Numbered from the stretch's first letter, positions 31,427-43,046 are shown. The stretch is DNA of 64,000 bases from Coenobita brevimanus (GCA_032717465.1 CM064663.1:13761489-13825488); one strand, 5' to 3'. Numbers and translations are program-made. Notes: generated by a model not told the origin, from the letters alone.

Positions 31427-33050
31427 GTGTGTATGGATACACTGAACACTTCTTTAACCACTCGTGTGGTCGGTGACCAGCCACACGAGTCGGCATCAAG
31501 TGGTCACTCTCTGGCCGACGACCCTGTACCCTCCGGGTCGTCTGCCAAAACTGCGACTTTAGATGTTCCCTGCATCGAGTTATTACCTGGTGTCTTTGTG
31601 AAACACTCCTACACAAAGTATATAGTCCTCAAAACGAATGATGGTACTTCCTTCCGGAACCTGAACTGTTTTAAGATTCACAGTGGTCTGGTTACAGCAT
31701 GTGGATTTGCCCCCAAGGTCTCATTGCAGGGTGATGGTTCTCTGTTGCTAGAAGCCAAGAATGAAGAGGAGAGTTCACGCATCCAGTCCCTAACTATGGT
31801 CGCTTATTATCCTGTATCTGCCTCGCGTCACTTGGTCAATATCAGTTCCGAGGGGTTGTGTATTTTCGTGACTTGATCTCGTATTCTGATTCTTCCCTCT
31901 TAGAGGGGCTGGCTCCTCAGGGTGTTGTAGGAGTACAGGGAATTATGAAGAAGGTTGATGGGGTTTTAACCCCCACTCCCACTCTTCTCTTGACATTTGA
32001 CCGTCTTACCTTGCCGGAGGTTATCACTGCTGCGTGGTGGAAGCTAAAGGTTAAACCTTATGTTCCCCGACCTAGGAGATGCTATTATTGTCAAAGATTT
32101 GGTCACGTCCGCCGTTCTTGCAGGCGGGAAGCGTCTGGCCTTCCTGAGGTCTGTGGAAATTGTGGTGGAATTTTTCATGGTATAGATGATTGTTCTCAAC
32201 CCTCTAAATGTTTGAACTGTGGAGAAGCACACGCAGCCTCCTGAAGGGATTGCAAAGTATACAAATATGAATACGAGATCACTTCTGTTCGAACGAAGAA
32301 GAAAATTTCCTTTTCTGAGGCAAAGGCCAGGGTAAGGGAGCGGTTCATTCACCCTGGGGTTACCTTTGCTGCTGCGTTGTCTCGCCATAAAGCTACCCTG
32401 TCATCACACAATGCCCCATCAAATTCTCGGAGTTCTACTTCCCGGCGTTCTCGCCCGGGGGATTCCACTGAGGGAGTGCAGCCTGGAAGCAGCTGTGCTT
32501 CCTCCAGGGAGGTGCTTCCTGTCTCTGGGGGTGTCCCCTCTGCGGTGATTCTTCCAGCATCTGGGAGTGCCTCCCCCATCCCAGTTCCACCGGTTCCTCC
32601 TGTGACAAACACCCGTGTCGATGCTACACTTTGCTTTGACACATTCAAAACTCCCGATGTCCTTCCTGTGTATCCTTGTCCTGACATATCCAAAAAAACA
32701 GCGTCTCTCATACTTCTGTATCAGCTGCTACTTCCGTACCGACTGCTGCTCCTGTACCATCTGCCCGCTCTGCTACTGTTGCTCACTCTTCTTTACAGTG
32801 TGGCACTATAGTTTCTAATGCTTTAAGTTCTGGTGCAGAGATGGAGGTTGCATCTGCCAACCTCAAACGAGTGAGGAGTGAGGAGTTTTTGGGTGACTCC
32901 CCTCCTTCTAAGGTTCAAACTTCTGTACCACATGAGGATTCTGAGGGGGCTCTTCGCTCAACAACCCAGCCAGTGGTCGCGTCTAAGTCTGTGGGTGTTC
33001 ATGAGGGTCCTTCTAGGATTCCCGTTGTCATAAATGACTTTGTGTCATAA
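31427..33050 (+). pseudogene. I-clade LINE ORF1, gag-like with CCHC knuckles
   Basis: Starts at ATG 31427. The first frame (to 31876) shifts near 31860 into a second (31858-32244) that carries CCHC knuckles: CYYCQRFGHVRRSC, CGNCGGIFHGIDDC and CLNCGEAH, the last cut by TGA at 32242-32244. Further pieces (32250-32700, 32841-33050) are proline/serine-rich. ORF1 proteins of this class bind the LINE RNA. The C-terminus lies beyond the insertion at 41640-41994. At least two frameshifts and one stop. Confidence 0.75.
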
Positions 33051-33628
33051 AATACTTTGTGGTTCCATTTGTGGTTGAGTTGTAGTTGAGTTATATATAT
33101 ATTTTAGACTTGTGGTCGAGCGGCTTTTATATCTTGTAGTAGCTTCCCCATTTGTCATGTAGTGACAGGAGAGGTAAAGAATAGTATGGGACTATTTTTA
33201 TTTGTCTTGGAAATATTAACAAGTCTCTCACACGGCACGAAGTATAAGTCCCGGGTAGCTACCTCCCTGTCTCGCTATCTGTCTCTCTCTCTCAAATTGC
33301 CAAGCCCTTCTCCCGTGACCTGTCTCTAGGATCGCTTGTCCCCTTCTGTCTTGCCTGTTCTGTGGCTAATCTCCCTCTGAGCTCTCTTTCCTAAATTCTA
33401 GTGTAGCAGGGGTGTGTCACGTGTGTTCCTCGTGGATGGAAAGTTCTCGCAGCCTGTGTGTGAGTATGTGTGTATATGGTCAATAGACGCTGTCGTGTGC
33501 CTATCAAGCATTCCTTGCGTCAAGAGTGTGTAAGCATGTTTAGCACTGCTCGATTCTCGCAGACACAACACCTTCTCATCATCTGACTCCCTGCTTCTAT
33601 CTCTCTCTCCATCCATCTATTTATCTAT
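33028..33628 (+). repeat. Left LTR-like repeat of LARD-like copy 2 (first part)
   Basis: Holds the 180-base block shared with 41416-41602 and about 230 further bases not present on the right. It continues after the Gypsy as 39026-39083. TCTCTCTC runs occur at 33284-33292 and 33600-33608. No gene; a minus-strand frame at 33398-33616 is not convincing. Confidence 0.5.
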
Positions 33629-34414
33629 TGTTATGGAACAGAGAAAGATGATGTACACTTTAAGTGAGAATACTAAAAATCACTACTGTCCCGTAAAGTT
33701 CCAGGTTCAAAACAAAAGAGTTAGGTAAAATTACAAGTTAAAGTTTAATGCTCAAACTAACAACAAAACATTCAGGACTCATAAGCATAATGTAATGGCA
33801 AATAAACAGGTTAAATATATGGTTAACTGCAATAGCCTCTATTAACACGAAATTAGCAAGAGTAAATTTATCTAAGTCAGCCCTGATAAAATGAAAATAC
33901 ACTGGGTAATGCTCAGTTAATGCAAGATAAATTATTACAGATACAAACTATTATCAAAAATGACTGACATAAAACCCAACATTAATCAAAAACCTCACTA
34001 GGCCTAAGAATTAACCTTATGCTACACAGTACAAGAAAAAATACAACAGTTATACTCAAATTACACACAGCTCCTAGATGTTTGGAGATTTCTTGAGCAC
34101 TCACAATAATAATAACTGTACAGGGGAGGACAGAGATGTGAACAAAATGAGGAGCAGATCTAAGTGGCAATGATGCAGAGACTGAGCTCATTATATAGGG
34201 GCCGGCAGAGCTTGATACAACTTGTAAGAAGGACGCGCAAATGAAGCCATGGGGACAAAGAGTTGAAAATCCTGCTCTGAACTCCAGAAATGACGACTTA
34301 CTCTACTATAACGGTAGAAGGGGGGAACTGAGGCAGAACACGCCCGTGATCAAACATGCAGCATACTGTGCGTTAAAATACACAAAGGGTGATGAAATCA
34401 TAGGCTATGTAACA
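33629..34414 (-). repeat. 3' LTR of the young Gypsy
   Basis: A 786 bp repeat, TGTTATGGAACAG at the left and GCTATGTAACA at the right. Directly inside it on the minus strand is the purine-rich TTTGTGGGGAGG (34415-34426 on the plus strand as its complement), the expected polypurine tract for plus-strand priming. A 69-codon minus-strand frame is identical in both LTRs but has no recognisable feature. Confidence 0.92.
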
Positions 34415-37400
34415 CCTCCCCACAAAGAAAAAAGAAATTTACAAAGGAAATTTCTTATTACTCTAAAACAATCTGTATATGGCATTACGGAACATGCAAA
34501 AGTCTTTCCTAATGTTACAAAACATGAGATCTCCCTAGCACATTCAGTCATAGGTACTTGCCAGTATCCCTTTAACAAATCAAACTTACTTATGTACCTA
34601 GCCTTTCCGATCTTGTCTATGCAATCTTCCACGCGAGGGAGAGGGTAAGTGTCTGTTTTGGTTATCTGATTAACACGTCTGTAGTCAATGCAAAGCCGCT
34701 GTGACCCACCTGGCTTAGGGACTAAAGTGACAGGAGAACTCCACTCGCTCTGACAGGGCTCAATCATCTTGTGGTCCAACTGGTAGCCAAGCTCCTTCTG
34801 GATGAGAGGAACTTTCACTGGGTTCACACGGTAAGGAGGCAATTTAATTGGCTTTGCGTCTCCAACATCGACATCATGCATCAACACAGTGGTTCTTCCT
34901 GGAGTGGCACGGAACACTTGCGGGTACTCCTGCAGTAATGCCGAAAACTCCTGCCTTTCCTTGGGAGGTAGATGAGAAAGCTTAGTCTGGAGATCATTCA
35001 TGATATCAGGATTCTTCCCCAAACTATCACTCAGGCTCATACTGCATGGGAGAGCTTCACTTGCAGACTCGGGTGGAACAGCTACAGTGCAGACTGGATT
35101 ATTTTCGTCCCGCCTGTGATATAACTTTAGCATGTTGATGTGACATAGTTGCTTGCTCTTTCTACGATCTGGTGTGGCGATGACATAGTTGACATCACTG
35201 AGTTTCTTCCCCACGAAATAAGGACCACTAAACTTGGCTTGAAGAGGTTGCCCATGCACTGGTAGCAGAATCAAAACCTGATCTCCTGGCTGAAAGTGGC
35301 GTAACCTGGACTTCTTATCATACCAAGTCTTCATCTTCTCCTGAGCAGCTCCTAAATTCTCTCTCGCCAGCTGTAAAGCAGTGGACAGCTGTTCTTTGAA
35401 ATTCATCACATACTCCAGCAGGTTGACGTCATCTTCCTCCGACAGCCAGCATTCCTTGAGTAACTTAAGGGGTCCTCTTACTTCATGGCCAAACAGTAGT
35501 TCAAAAGGTGAGGAGCCCAGTGATTCATTTGGAGATTCTCTTGCAGCAAACACAACGAATGGAAGACCTTTATCCCAGTCTTTCTGATGTTCCAAACAGT
35601 ATTTCTTGAGCATCGATTTGAGTGTTTGATGATATCTCTCCAACGCTCCTTGGGTCTGGGGATGGTAAGCTGAAGACGTGATCTGGGTGATGCCCAACTC
35701 TTTCAGAGACTGCTTGAAAACGTTTGACATGAAATTACTTCCCCGGTCGGACTGTACCTCCTTGGGCAGACGAAACTTTGTGACGAACCCTAGCATTTCC
35801 TTAACCACGTTCTTTGCTGAGATATTTCTAAGTGGAATGGCTTCAGGATAACGAGTAGCCATATCAATCATGGTCAACACATAAGAAAATCCTGAAGAAG
35901 TCTTAGGAAGAGGGCCCACAATATCCACCAACACACGGGTGAAAGGCGCCTCAAAAGGAGGAATGGGAACTAGAGGTGCAACCTTTTCGGACTGATTACA
36001 CTTCCCCACAACTTGACGGGTGTGACAAGACTTACAATACCAGGAAACATCCCTGAAGATACCTGGCCAGTAGAAGTGTTTCAAAATGCGTGCCACAGTC
36101 TTCCTCACTCCAAGGTGTCCTGCCAAACTGGAATCATGAGCCACTCTAATGATATCCCGCCTACAAACACGAGGGATGACAACTTGATGTACAACCTCCC
36201 ATTCACAGTCGGCTGATGCTGTTGGGGGTCTCCACTTCCTCATAAGTACTCCTGACTTTACATAATAACAAGTAGAAGCACCGGCTGACTCTTCTTCACT
36301 GTAAGCAGAGTTAGCTAGACCTTTCAACTCAGGGTCAGCAACCTGCAACTCAACCAACTCTTGACGAGACAAATTATCAACACTACGGGGTACTGCCTCA
36401 TCTGGTGAGTGGTCCAAATTAGCAAGAAAAGTGTCAGCTAGGATAACATCATCATCATCATTATCCTCTAAATCACCAGTAACTTTAGACTTAGCCCTAG
36501 TGACAGCACATGCAGGGAACACATCAGGGACATCACAATCCTGGGCCGCAGCCACTGGCTCACTAGACAACTGAGGAGCTGGACACACTTGACTTCCACC
36601 AATATCATTTCCAAGTAAGAAAGTTACACCTGACATTGGAAGTGTCTCAACCAACCCAACCATAACAGAACCATTAACAAAACGAGACTCTAAATTCACT
36701 CTGCACAGAGGGACAGAGAAGTAATTATTCCCTACACCTTGTAAGATTACAGTTTCATCAGAGGAATTAACATTAGAGCCTAGAACACTGGTCAGCATAA
36801 GGGATTGGCAAGCACCTGTATCACGATATATTTGAACTGATTTCCTGTCATTACTGTCCAGAGGACTGACAAAACCATCAGACAGGAAATTAGCACATGA
36901 ACTCTTGAGAGTGTCACCCACGTTACTGCTCAAAAGAGGAGCTCCATCATGAGAATTTAAGTTACCCCTCAAAGCAGGTTCAGTTAACTCAGTTAAAGAA
37001 TTCTGGGAACTCTCAAGAGTGGACACTAGACCAATTGACTGAATATTTAAAGACTCCTTTTTGTTCACATCACGCTGTCTCCTGAAACATTTCTCCGTAG
37101 TATGACCAAGCTTACTACAATAAGTACATTTACTTTTCTGAAATCTAGAGGTGAAGCTGGTATTTACTTCCTGAGGAACATCATCCTTATTCTCTTTCCT
37201 GTTACCTGTACTCTGAGTAGAGGCAACGTACTTACTCTCAGCTTTCCGTTTTTCTCTAGAATATCTTTTGTGAGTGAGAACATACTCATCAGCTAAAACT
37301 GCAGCATCAGACAAATTATCTATTCTTTTCTCATCAAGATATAGGCTTACATCTTTACTAATACACCTCTTGAAGTCCTCCAGCAAAATCATCTGCTTAA

Positions 37401-38157
37401 ATTTTTCAAAATCAGAATCCACATTCTTAGAATTTAACCACTGCTCTAACAGATCTTCTTTGATTTTTGCATACTCAACATGGGATTGCTTATCTTGTTT
37501 GTAAGTTGTCCTAAATTTTACTCTATAGGCTTCAGGAACAAGCTCATAGGCCTTAAGAATCAAGCTCTTAACTACATCATAATTATCAGATTGATCCTGA
37601 GGCAAAGATGCATAAGTTACTTGAGCTTTACCGGTGAGAACAGTTTGAAGGAGTACTGGCCAGTACTCCTTGGGCCAATTAAAACCTGTAGCTACCCTCT
37701 CAAATAACTGAAAATACTTGGTTAAATCAGATTCATTAAAAGGAGGGACAAGTTTAACATTTTTAGCCACATCAAAATCATCAGAGCTAGATGATCCAGT
37801 TCCACCTTGTTTCATGCGATACTCATGGTCTGCCTGAATCCTAGCAATTTCAACTTGTGCCTCAGCCTCTTTAGCACGTGCTTGAAATTCAGCTTCCTTC
37901 ACACGAGCCTCCTGCAGGGCTAGCTGTAACTTAGCTAATTCAATCTGCGTTTGCTCATTTGGAGGAGTTACATTAAACAAGCTTTCATTAATCATGTCAA
38001 CAATTTGATCTTTAGAATGATGAGAGCGAACAGCAATTCCCAATTGTTGAGCAACAAGCTTAAGTTCATTCTTTGTTCTGTTTTCTACATCACACACTGT
38101 TTGCACATTTGACAAAAAATCTTTGGTTTCATCAAGTGTAGTAATAGTAGACATCAT
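34405..38157 (-). CDS. Gag-protease-integrase-truncated RT polyprotein
   Basis: A single 1250-codon frame from ATG at 38155-38157. Order: coiled coil rich in Ala/Glu/Lys (residues about 75-115), capsid-like helices (FQLFERVATGFNWPKEYWPV, about 150-280), CCHC knuckle (CTYCSKLGHTTEKC, about 345), protease active site (IYRDTGACQSL, about 445), HHCC zinc domain (HDSSLAGHLGV, CKSCH, about 680-715), integrase core with VLVDIVGP, VQSDRGSNF and GALERYHQ (DDE), GPY/F module (KFSGPYFVGKKL), then RT start (CIDYRRVNQ, FDLLKGYWQVPM, about 1180-1220). The frame ends about 30 residues later without YxDD. Confidence 0.92.
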   Translation of the reverse strand: MMSTITTLDETKDFLSNVQTVCDVENRTKNELKLVAQQLGIAVRSHHSKDQIVDMINESLFNVTPPNEQTQIELAKLQLALQEARVKEAEFQARAKEAEAQVEIARIQADHEYRMKQGGTGSSSSDDFDVAKNVKLVPPFNESDLTKYFQLFERVATGFNWPKEYWPVLLQTVLTGKAQVTYASLPQDQSDNYDVVKSLILKAYELVPEAYRVKFRTTYKQDKQSHVEYAKIKEDLLEQWLNSKNVDSDFEKFKQMILLEDFKRCISKDVSLYLDEKRIDNLSDAAVLADEYVLTHKRYSREKRKAESKYVASTQSTGNRKENKDDVPQEVNTSFTSRFQKSKCTYCSKLGHTTEKCFRRQRDVNKKESLNIQSIGLVSTLESSQNSLTELTEPALRGNLNSHDGAPLLSSNVGDTLKSSCANFLSDGFVSPLDSNDRKSVQIYRDTGACQSLMLTSVLGSNVNSSDETVILQGVGNNYFSVPLCRVNLESRFVNGSVMVGLVETLPMSGVTFLLGNDIGGSQVCPAPQLSSEPVAAAQDCDVPDVFPACAVTRAKSKVTGDLEDNDDDDVILADTFLANLDHSPDEAVPRSVDNLSRQELVELQVADPELKGLANSAYSEEESAGASTCYYVKSGVLMRKWRPPTASADCEWEVVHQVVIPRVCRRDIIRVAHDSSLAGHLGVRKTVARILKHFYWPGIFRDVSWYCKSCHTRQVVGKCNQSEKVAPLVPIPPFEAPFTRVLVDIVGPLPKTSSGFSYVLTMIDMATRYPEAIPLRNISAKNVVKEMLGFVTKFRLPKEVQSDRGSNFMSNVFKQSLKELGITQITSSAYHPQTQGALERYHQTLKSMLKKYCLEHQKDWDKGLPFVVFAARESPNESLGSSPFELLFGHEVRGPLKLLKECWLSEEDDVNLLEYVMNFKEQLSTALQLARENLGAAQEKMKTWYDKKSRLRHFQPGDQVLILLPVHGQPLQAKFSGPYFVGKKLSDVNYVIATPDRRKSKQLCHINMLKLYHRRDENNPVCTVAVPPESASEALPCSMSLSDSLGKNPDIMNDLQTKLSHLPPKERQEFSALLQEYPQVFRATPGRTTVLMHDVDVGDAKPIKLPPYRVNPVKVPLIQKELGYQLDHKMIEPCQSEWSSPVTLVPKPGGSQRLCIDYRRVNQITKTDTYPLPRVEDCIDKIGKARYISKFDLLKGYWQVPMTECAREISCFVTLGKTFACSVMPYTDCFRVIRNFLCKFLFSLWGGVT

Positions 38158-38238
38158 GAATAAGTAACAGTCACAAAATATCGAGCAATATCCTTATGAT
38201 AATATCCTGAATATCCTGATAAGAGGTCGCCAAATTTA

Positions 38239-39025
38239 TGTTACGGAACAGAGAAAGATGATGTACACTTTAAGTGAGAATACTAAAAATCACTACTGTC
38301 CCGTAAAGTTCCAGGTTCAAAACAAAAGAGTTAGGTAAAATTACAAGTTAAAGTTTAATGTTCAAACTAACAACAAAACATTCAGGACTCATAAGGATAA
38401 TGTAATGGCAAATAAACAGGTTAAATATATGGTTAACTGCAATAGCCTCTATTAACACGAAATTAGCAAGAGTAAATTTATCTAAGTCAGCCCTGATAAA
38501 ATGAAAATACACTGGGTAATGCTCAGTTAATGCAAGATAAATTATTACAGATACAAACTATTATCAAAAATGACTGACATAAAACCCAACATTAATCAAA
38601 AACCTCACTAGGCCTAAGAATTAACCTTATGCTACACAGTACAAGAAAAAATACAACAGTTATACTCAAATTACACACAGCTCCTAGATGTTTGGAGATT
38701 TCTTGAGCACTCACAATAATAATAACTGTACAGGGGAGGACAGAGATGTGAACAAAATGAGGAGCAGATCTAAGTGGCAATGATGCAGAGACTGAGCTCA
38801 TTATATAGGGGCCGGCAGAGCTTGATACAACTTGTAAGAAGGACGCGCAAATGAAGCCATGGGGACAAAGAGCTGAAAATCCTGCTCTGAACTCCAGAAA
38901 TGACGACTTACTCTACTATAACGGTAGAAGGGGGGAACTGAGGCAGAACACGCTCGTGATCAAACATGCAGCATACTGTGCGTTAAAATTACACAAAGGG
39001 TGATGAAATCATAGGCTATGTAACA
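38239..39025 (-). repeat. 5' LTR of the young Gypsy
   Basis: A 787 bp repeat nearly identical to 33629-34414. Just inside, the complement of 38220-38236 reads TTTGGCGACCTCTTATC, beginning with TGG after two T, a plausible primer-binding site. The polyprotein start follows after a short leader at 38157. Confidence 0.92.
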
Positions 39026-41393
39026 CTATCTATCTATTATGATTTGTAATTATAATATGTAGTCCTACCACACTGCTCGGCCGCGCAAAAATGGCGTACC
39101 ATCGACATTTAATAGTCATAACATATTAATACATATTATATATACATTATAATGAACTTTTAAGCTAATTAAGTGAAATATATAATATTGTAAAGTAACA
39201 TAATTGTATGAATATTGTATACATATATTATTCATAGTAAAGAGTGATTATTCAGTAATATTACATTCTAAACAAGTTGTATACATATTTGAATAAATGC
39301 AATGGTTGTTGTATAACACTTTGTAAGACGTGTATGTACAACAGACGTACGCATATAATTGTGCAATGGTAATACTGCTAGGTTATACATTACATAGAGT
39401 TATCACTTTAGTAATGTCTAATACTTCACCTTACTTGTATGATGATACTGGTAATACAGAATTGTGCTATAATTGTATGACTTATAATATTGTACTAACA
39501 TTGTGGTACTACATAATTGTAACATTTTATGAATTGTTACAAAATATTGTGGTAATGCATAATTGTGTTGGCCTTATAATTGTAGTTACATTTTGTTAAT
39601 GCAACTATTACATAAGTGTCTTGGCCTTAATGCAACTGTTAATTGGCAAAGTGTAACATAATGCAATCGTTGTCGTTACATAATTGTTACATATCGTTTG
39701 TAGTTACATAATTGTAGTTAAAGTTACCTAAAAGTTACATCTTGTTAATGCAACTGTTACATAATTGGCAAAGTGTAACATAATGCAATCGTTTGTCGTT
39801 ACATAATTATAATATGGAATTACATAATTGTAATAATTGCAGTCCTAACATATGCTGCGGTCGATGATAGTGATGATGTGTCATGCCACTTGTTTGTGGA
39901 GACAACAATTTGCTTTTTTGTTTGTAGTTTATGTGGTATTTTGGCATATGTAGTAACACTTACACTTATTTTCATTTGTTTGTTATGTGATCCTACTCTA
40001 TTTCTCTTTTTTCTTTCTTTCTTTCTTTTTTTTTTTTTTTTTTGTATGTATTGATTTTCTATAGTGTGTTTTTCTTCGCTTGTGTACGCTTTTTCCATGT
40101 TGTTCATGGTTGCATAATTACTGGCTAATTTCCTTGGGGTACTTTGTTAAAGTTTAGTTTATATTGCACAGATATTATTGAAAATGATATTATATAGTCC
40201 CATATTTTGTTATTTTATATAAAAAATATATACACTATATACAGTATTAACTATACACACTGACCAATTGTTCACCTGTACCTATCGTGGGTAATATATG
40301 TGTCAGAACTGTGTGGAAATCATTGTCTTCACGATTGTGTTGAAGATGTTCACTCTTGCTAACGTCATTTGTGTTGGCCATTTTTTTTTTTTTCTGGTTT
40401 TCCTTGTAACTTAATTTATCTGTTTACACTAGGTAGTTTTAATTAAGAAATGTTAAATACTGTTCTTTTAATCGCTCACTGAGTAACTGTGATGGTATAT
40501 TTTCTTTATTACCTTGTAGATATAATAATGTATAGTTGTATGTATGAAACACGTATTTTATGTAGGTATAAATGGTAACACTCGTTGGTAGTAAATAAAT
40601 GTTATAATAAATGAATGAATATATACAGTGTAAAATATTTATTGTTGGTGATTATTTAGTGTTTGAGTTATGCAGATAACTGAAGTATGTGTATTTAAGC
40701 TGTAACTATACAGCACGTTTTATATGTTTGTGCAGAAGCGTATTGTCTATCACTGTGTAATGTATAAATGAAGTAACTATGTAACTCACTAATTTTTACC
40801 GTGGTGGGAATGGTCTGAGTGGTGGTGCAGCTGGTGTGTTGACTGACGTGGCGTCCCCTCAGCAAGCACGCATGATGACGTCGACTTCCCACACTGGTAG
40901 CTGTGGTGAGTGAATGAGTAGCGATGAGTAACTTGAGTGAAGATGAGTGAGTAAGATGAGTTATGAGTCGTGTCTCACTCTTCGTTAGTTTGTTCCGTTT
41001 TTCTATGTCGATGTTTTCTCGGTCCTTTTCTCTAGTGATTTACTCGTTGTGGGATGAAGACTGCCGCTACTTGTAGGTGCGTGTAGAAGATTATACAGGC
41101 GACGTAGAGTTGTTAATTGTAGTTGATTGTAGATGGTTGTAGTTCGCTGATTCGTCGTAGAAATTGCAAGATCGTATCAATATTTTGTTAAACTACTTGC
41201 AAGGCGTCGTGTGATCTCTTGACCTCTGCATCAGCATGATGATCTGGGAGACGGAGGGGGCTGGTTGGAGAGAAGCGTCAGGAGCTGGTTGTGTTGTTGG
41301 TTGAGAGAGAGATATTCTTGTTTTCAATCTTGATATTTTGTAGGAATTTAATGTTGATTCATAGACGAGGTTCGTATACGTTCGCTGCTACCA
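39026..41393. other. LARD-like copy 2: end of left repeat and non-coding interior
   Basis: 39026-39083 is the end of the left LTR-like repeat. The rest is AT-rich and non-coding with irregular tandem repeats (39540-39830, shared with 15700-15960), a T tract (40022-40043), a second T tract (40381-40394) and a GC-richer last 600 bases with repeated GATGAGT words (40915-40970). Open frames here (39330-39599, 39820-40107) are low-complexity and not called as genes. Confidence 0.5.
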
Positions 41394-41629
41394 AATGTCA
41401 TAAATGACATTTGTCTTGGAAATATTAACAAGTCTCTCACACGGAACGAAGTATAAGTCCCGGGTAGCTACCTCCCTGTCTCGCTATCTGTCTCTCTCTC
41501 TCTAATTGCCAAGCCCTTCTCCCGTGACCTGTCTCTAGGATCGCTTGTCCCCTTCTCGACCTCTCTGTTCTATAGCTAACCTCCGTCTGCCTTCTCTTTC
41601 CTCTACATATTATAATTACAAATCATAAT
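41394..41629 (+). repeat. Right LTR-like repeat of LARD-like copy 2
   Basis: Shorter than its partner. It begins near a 10-base inverted repeat, CAAATGTCAT-AA-ATGACATTTG (41391-41412), continues with the 180-base block shared with 33200-33392, and ends with a 27-base sequence (41603-41629) that is the exact reverse complement of 39036-39062 at the end of the left repeat. Confidence 0.5.
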
Positions 41630-41639
41630 ACCGTCCCTG

Positions 41640-41994
41640 CCTCTTCCTCAGGTGTGGTGGGGCCTGGGTCTTTAGATACTCATAGAGCTCAGTCGCTTGC
41701 TCCCTCTGATCCGTCACCCAGCGGCCAGCCTTTGGATGATTTGGTTGGGGGGGGTTCGGTTGGCCCCGAGGTGCCAGCTGAACCCTCACATGGGTGTGCG
41801 GACGGGGCACGTGGGTCTTCCAAGAAGGTCTCTGTGCTTCGGACTCATTCTGGCGATGGGGGGGCATGTCTCGGGGTAAGGGTACTTCCACCCATGGAAA
41901 CTCTAAATCTTCATTGCCTTCTCGGTTGGTGAGGCAGAGCTCCACACCTAGGAAGAAGGGCTTTCACTCCCTTCCCAACGAGGTTGCTACATAG
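41640..41994 (+). pseudogene. I-clade LINE ORF1, C-terminal end
   Basis: ORF1 resumes after the LARD-like insertion. The frame 41654-41932 (DPSPSGQPLDDLVGGGS, SSKKVSVLRTHSGDGG) shifts near 41930 into one that ends STPRKKGFHSLPNEVAT with a stop at 41992-41994, 34 bases before ORF2. Proline/serine-rich like the left part; a G run near 41745 may have caused a frameshift. Confidence 0.6.
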
Positions 41995-42028
41995 CTTTCT
42001 AAGTTCATAATATTTAATACTAATCACT

Positions 42029-43046
42029 ATGGCTCAATCGGTACCAGTCTGTTTTCAGTGGAACTGTAGAGGTGCCATGGCACATTGGGAGGAATTGCGG
42101 TAATTACTCTCTGCTCTGAACCCACTATGTGTGTGTCTTCAGGAGACAATGGTGGGGGACAGACAGTTCCCTTCCATTAGGGGGTATAAGGCCTTCCATG
42201 CATCTCCTCCTGGTGGTCACAGCGGTGGATGTGCAATTTTGTGCCGTTCTGATGTCCTCTTTATTTCCTTTGAGATTCAGTCGCCCTTTCAAGTTCTAGC
42301 CGTACAGATGCATGTTGGGAGGTGCTATACCATCTGTTGTCTGTACCTTCCACCTTCCGTTCCTGTTATACGTGCTGATCTAGAAACCCTTATCAGCCAA
42401 CTTCCACCCCCTTTCCTACTCCTTGGTGACCTTAATGGCCGCCATCCTTTGTGGGGTGACTCACTTTCAAATACCCGGGGTGATCTTCTTGCCTCTTTGG
42501 TTGGGGATTTAGATTTGGTTGTCCTAAATGATGGAAGGCCGACCCATTTTCATGTTGAGACTGGCACGTATTCTGTCATTGACTTTACCATCTCCTCCTC
42601 TAACTGTGCCCTTGATTATTCTTGGGAGGTTTTGGATGATCTACATGGTAGTGACCATTTATCCTGTAGTGGTCCAGCCTACTCGCTCTGTTCATGTAGC
42701 CCGTCTGCGACGCTGGTGTCTGGACAGGGCTGATTGGTCTCTCTTTGAGGAACTATGTGTATTTGCCAACAGGGTTACTGATTTTTCAACTATCGATGAT
42801 GCCGAATGTTATTTTACTAAGACCATTTTCTCAGCAGGGGTTCATTCTATCCCACGGACTTCTGGTGTTTTTTCCCGGAGACCTGTGCCATGGTGGAATG
42901 ATGACTGCTCCATAGCAAAGGGAACTTACAAAGCAGCTGCTCGTCGGTATTTTGCCAATCATAATGTTGTTTTTCTAAAAATAGAGTTTCGCAAAGCACG
43001 TGCTCACTATAGATGGATCATGAAGAATGCTCGCCGTAACTCTTGA
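42029..43046 (+). pseudogene. I-clade LINE ORF2 N-terminus: APE-type endonuclease
   Basis: ATG at 42029; motifs FQWNCRG (first Asn), LQETMV (catalytic Glu), LLGDLNGRHPLWG (Asp/Asn), VIDFTISSS and GSDHLS (Asp-His). A TAA at 42101-42103 interrupts the frame early and a shift near 42660 moves the rest to the frame ending at 43046 (RRWCLDRADWSLFEEL; VPWWNDDCSIAK, the usual linker to RT). The enzyme would nick the target. Inactive as it stands. Confidence 0.85.

Larger units (their letters stand above)
33629..39025 (-). mobile_element. Young Gypsy with integrase before RT, RT truncated
   Basis: Complete LTR-to-LTR element on the minus strand, flanked by the 4 bp duplication CTAT (33625-33628 and 39026-39029). 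LTRs 33629-34414 and 38239-39025 differ at about five substitutions and one indel, so insertion is recent. One polyprotein frame fills the interior. Its domain order is gag-PR-IN-RT instead of the usual gag-PR-RT-RH-IN, the arrangement described for Gmr1-like Gypsy elements. RT stops before the catalytic site and RNase H is absent, so this copy cannot replicate alone. Confidence 0.9.
33028..41629 (+). mobile_element. LARD-like non-coding element copy 2, containing a Gypsy
   Basis: Two LTR-like repeats share about 180 bases (TTGTCTTGGAAATATTAACA through CTCTCTTTCCT) at 33200-33392 and 41416-41602. The interior 39084-41393 is related to the interior of the first LARD-like element: GTACCATCGACAT at its start (15490 and 39090), the TTGTTAATGCAACTGTTAC repeats, and the CCCATATTTTGTTATTTT stretch. 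There is no coding capacity. The left repeat is longer and has been opened by the Gypsy at 33629-39025. Limits are approximate; the left limit could be anywhere from 33028 to 33199. Confidence 0.55.

Noticed and set aside
31118..31445. Plus- and minus-strand frames in the I-clade LINE 5' UTR
   Set aside because: GC-rich leader sequence with Gly/Trp/Pro-rich translations in several frames; no domain, and the ORF1 start with CCHC knuckles lies downstream.
33982..34191. 69-codon frame identical at 38592-38801
   Set aside because: It is identical because it lies in the two nearly identical LTRs of the young Gypsy; it has no domain and no sign of selection that I can see.
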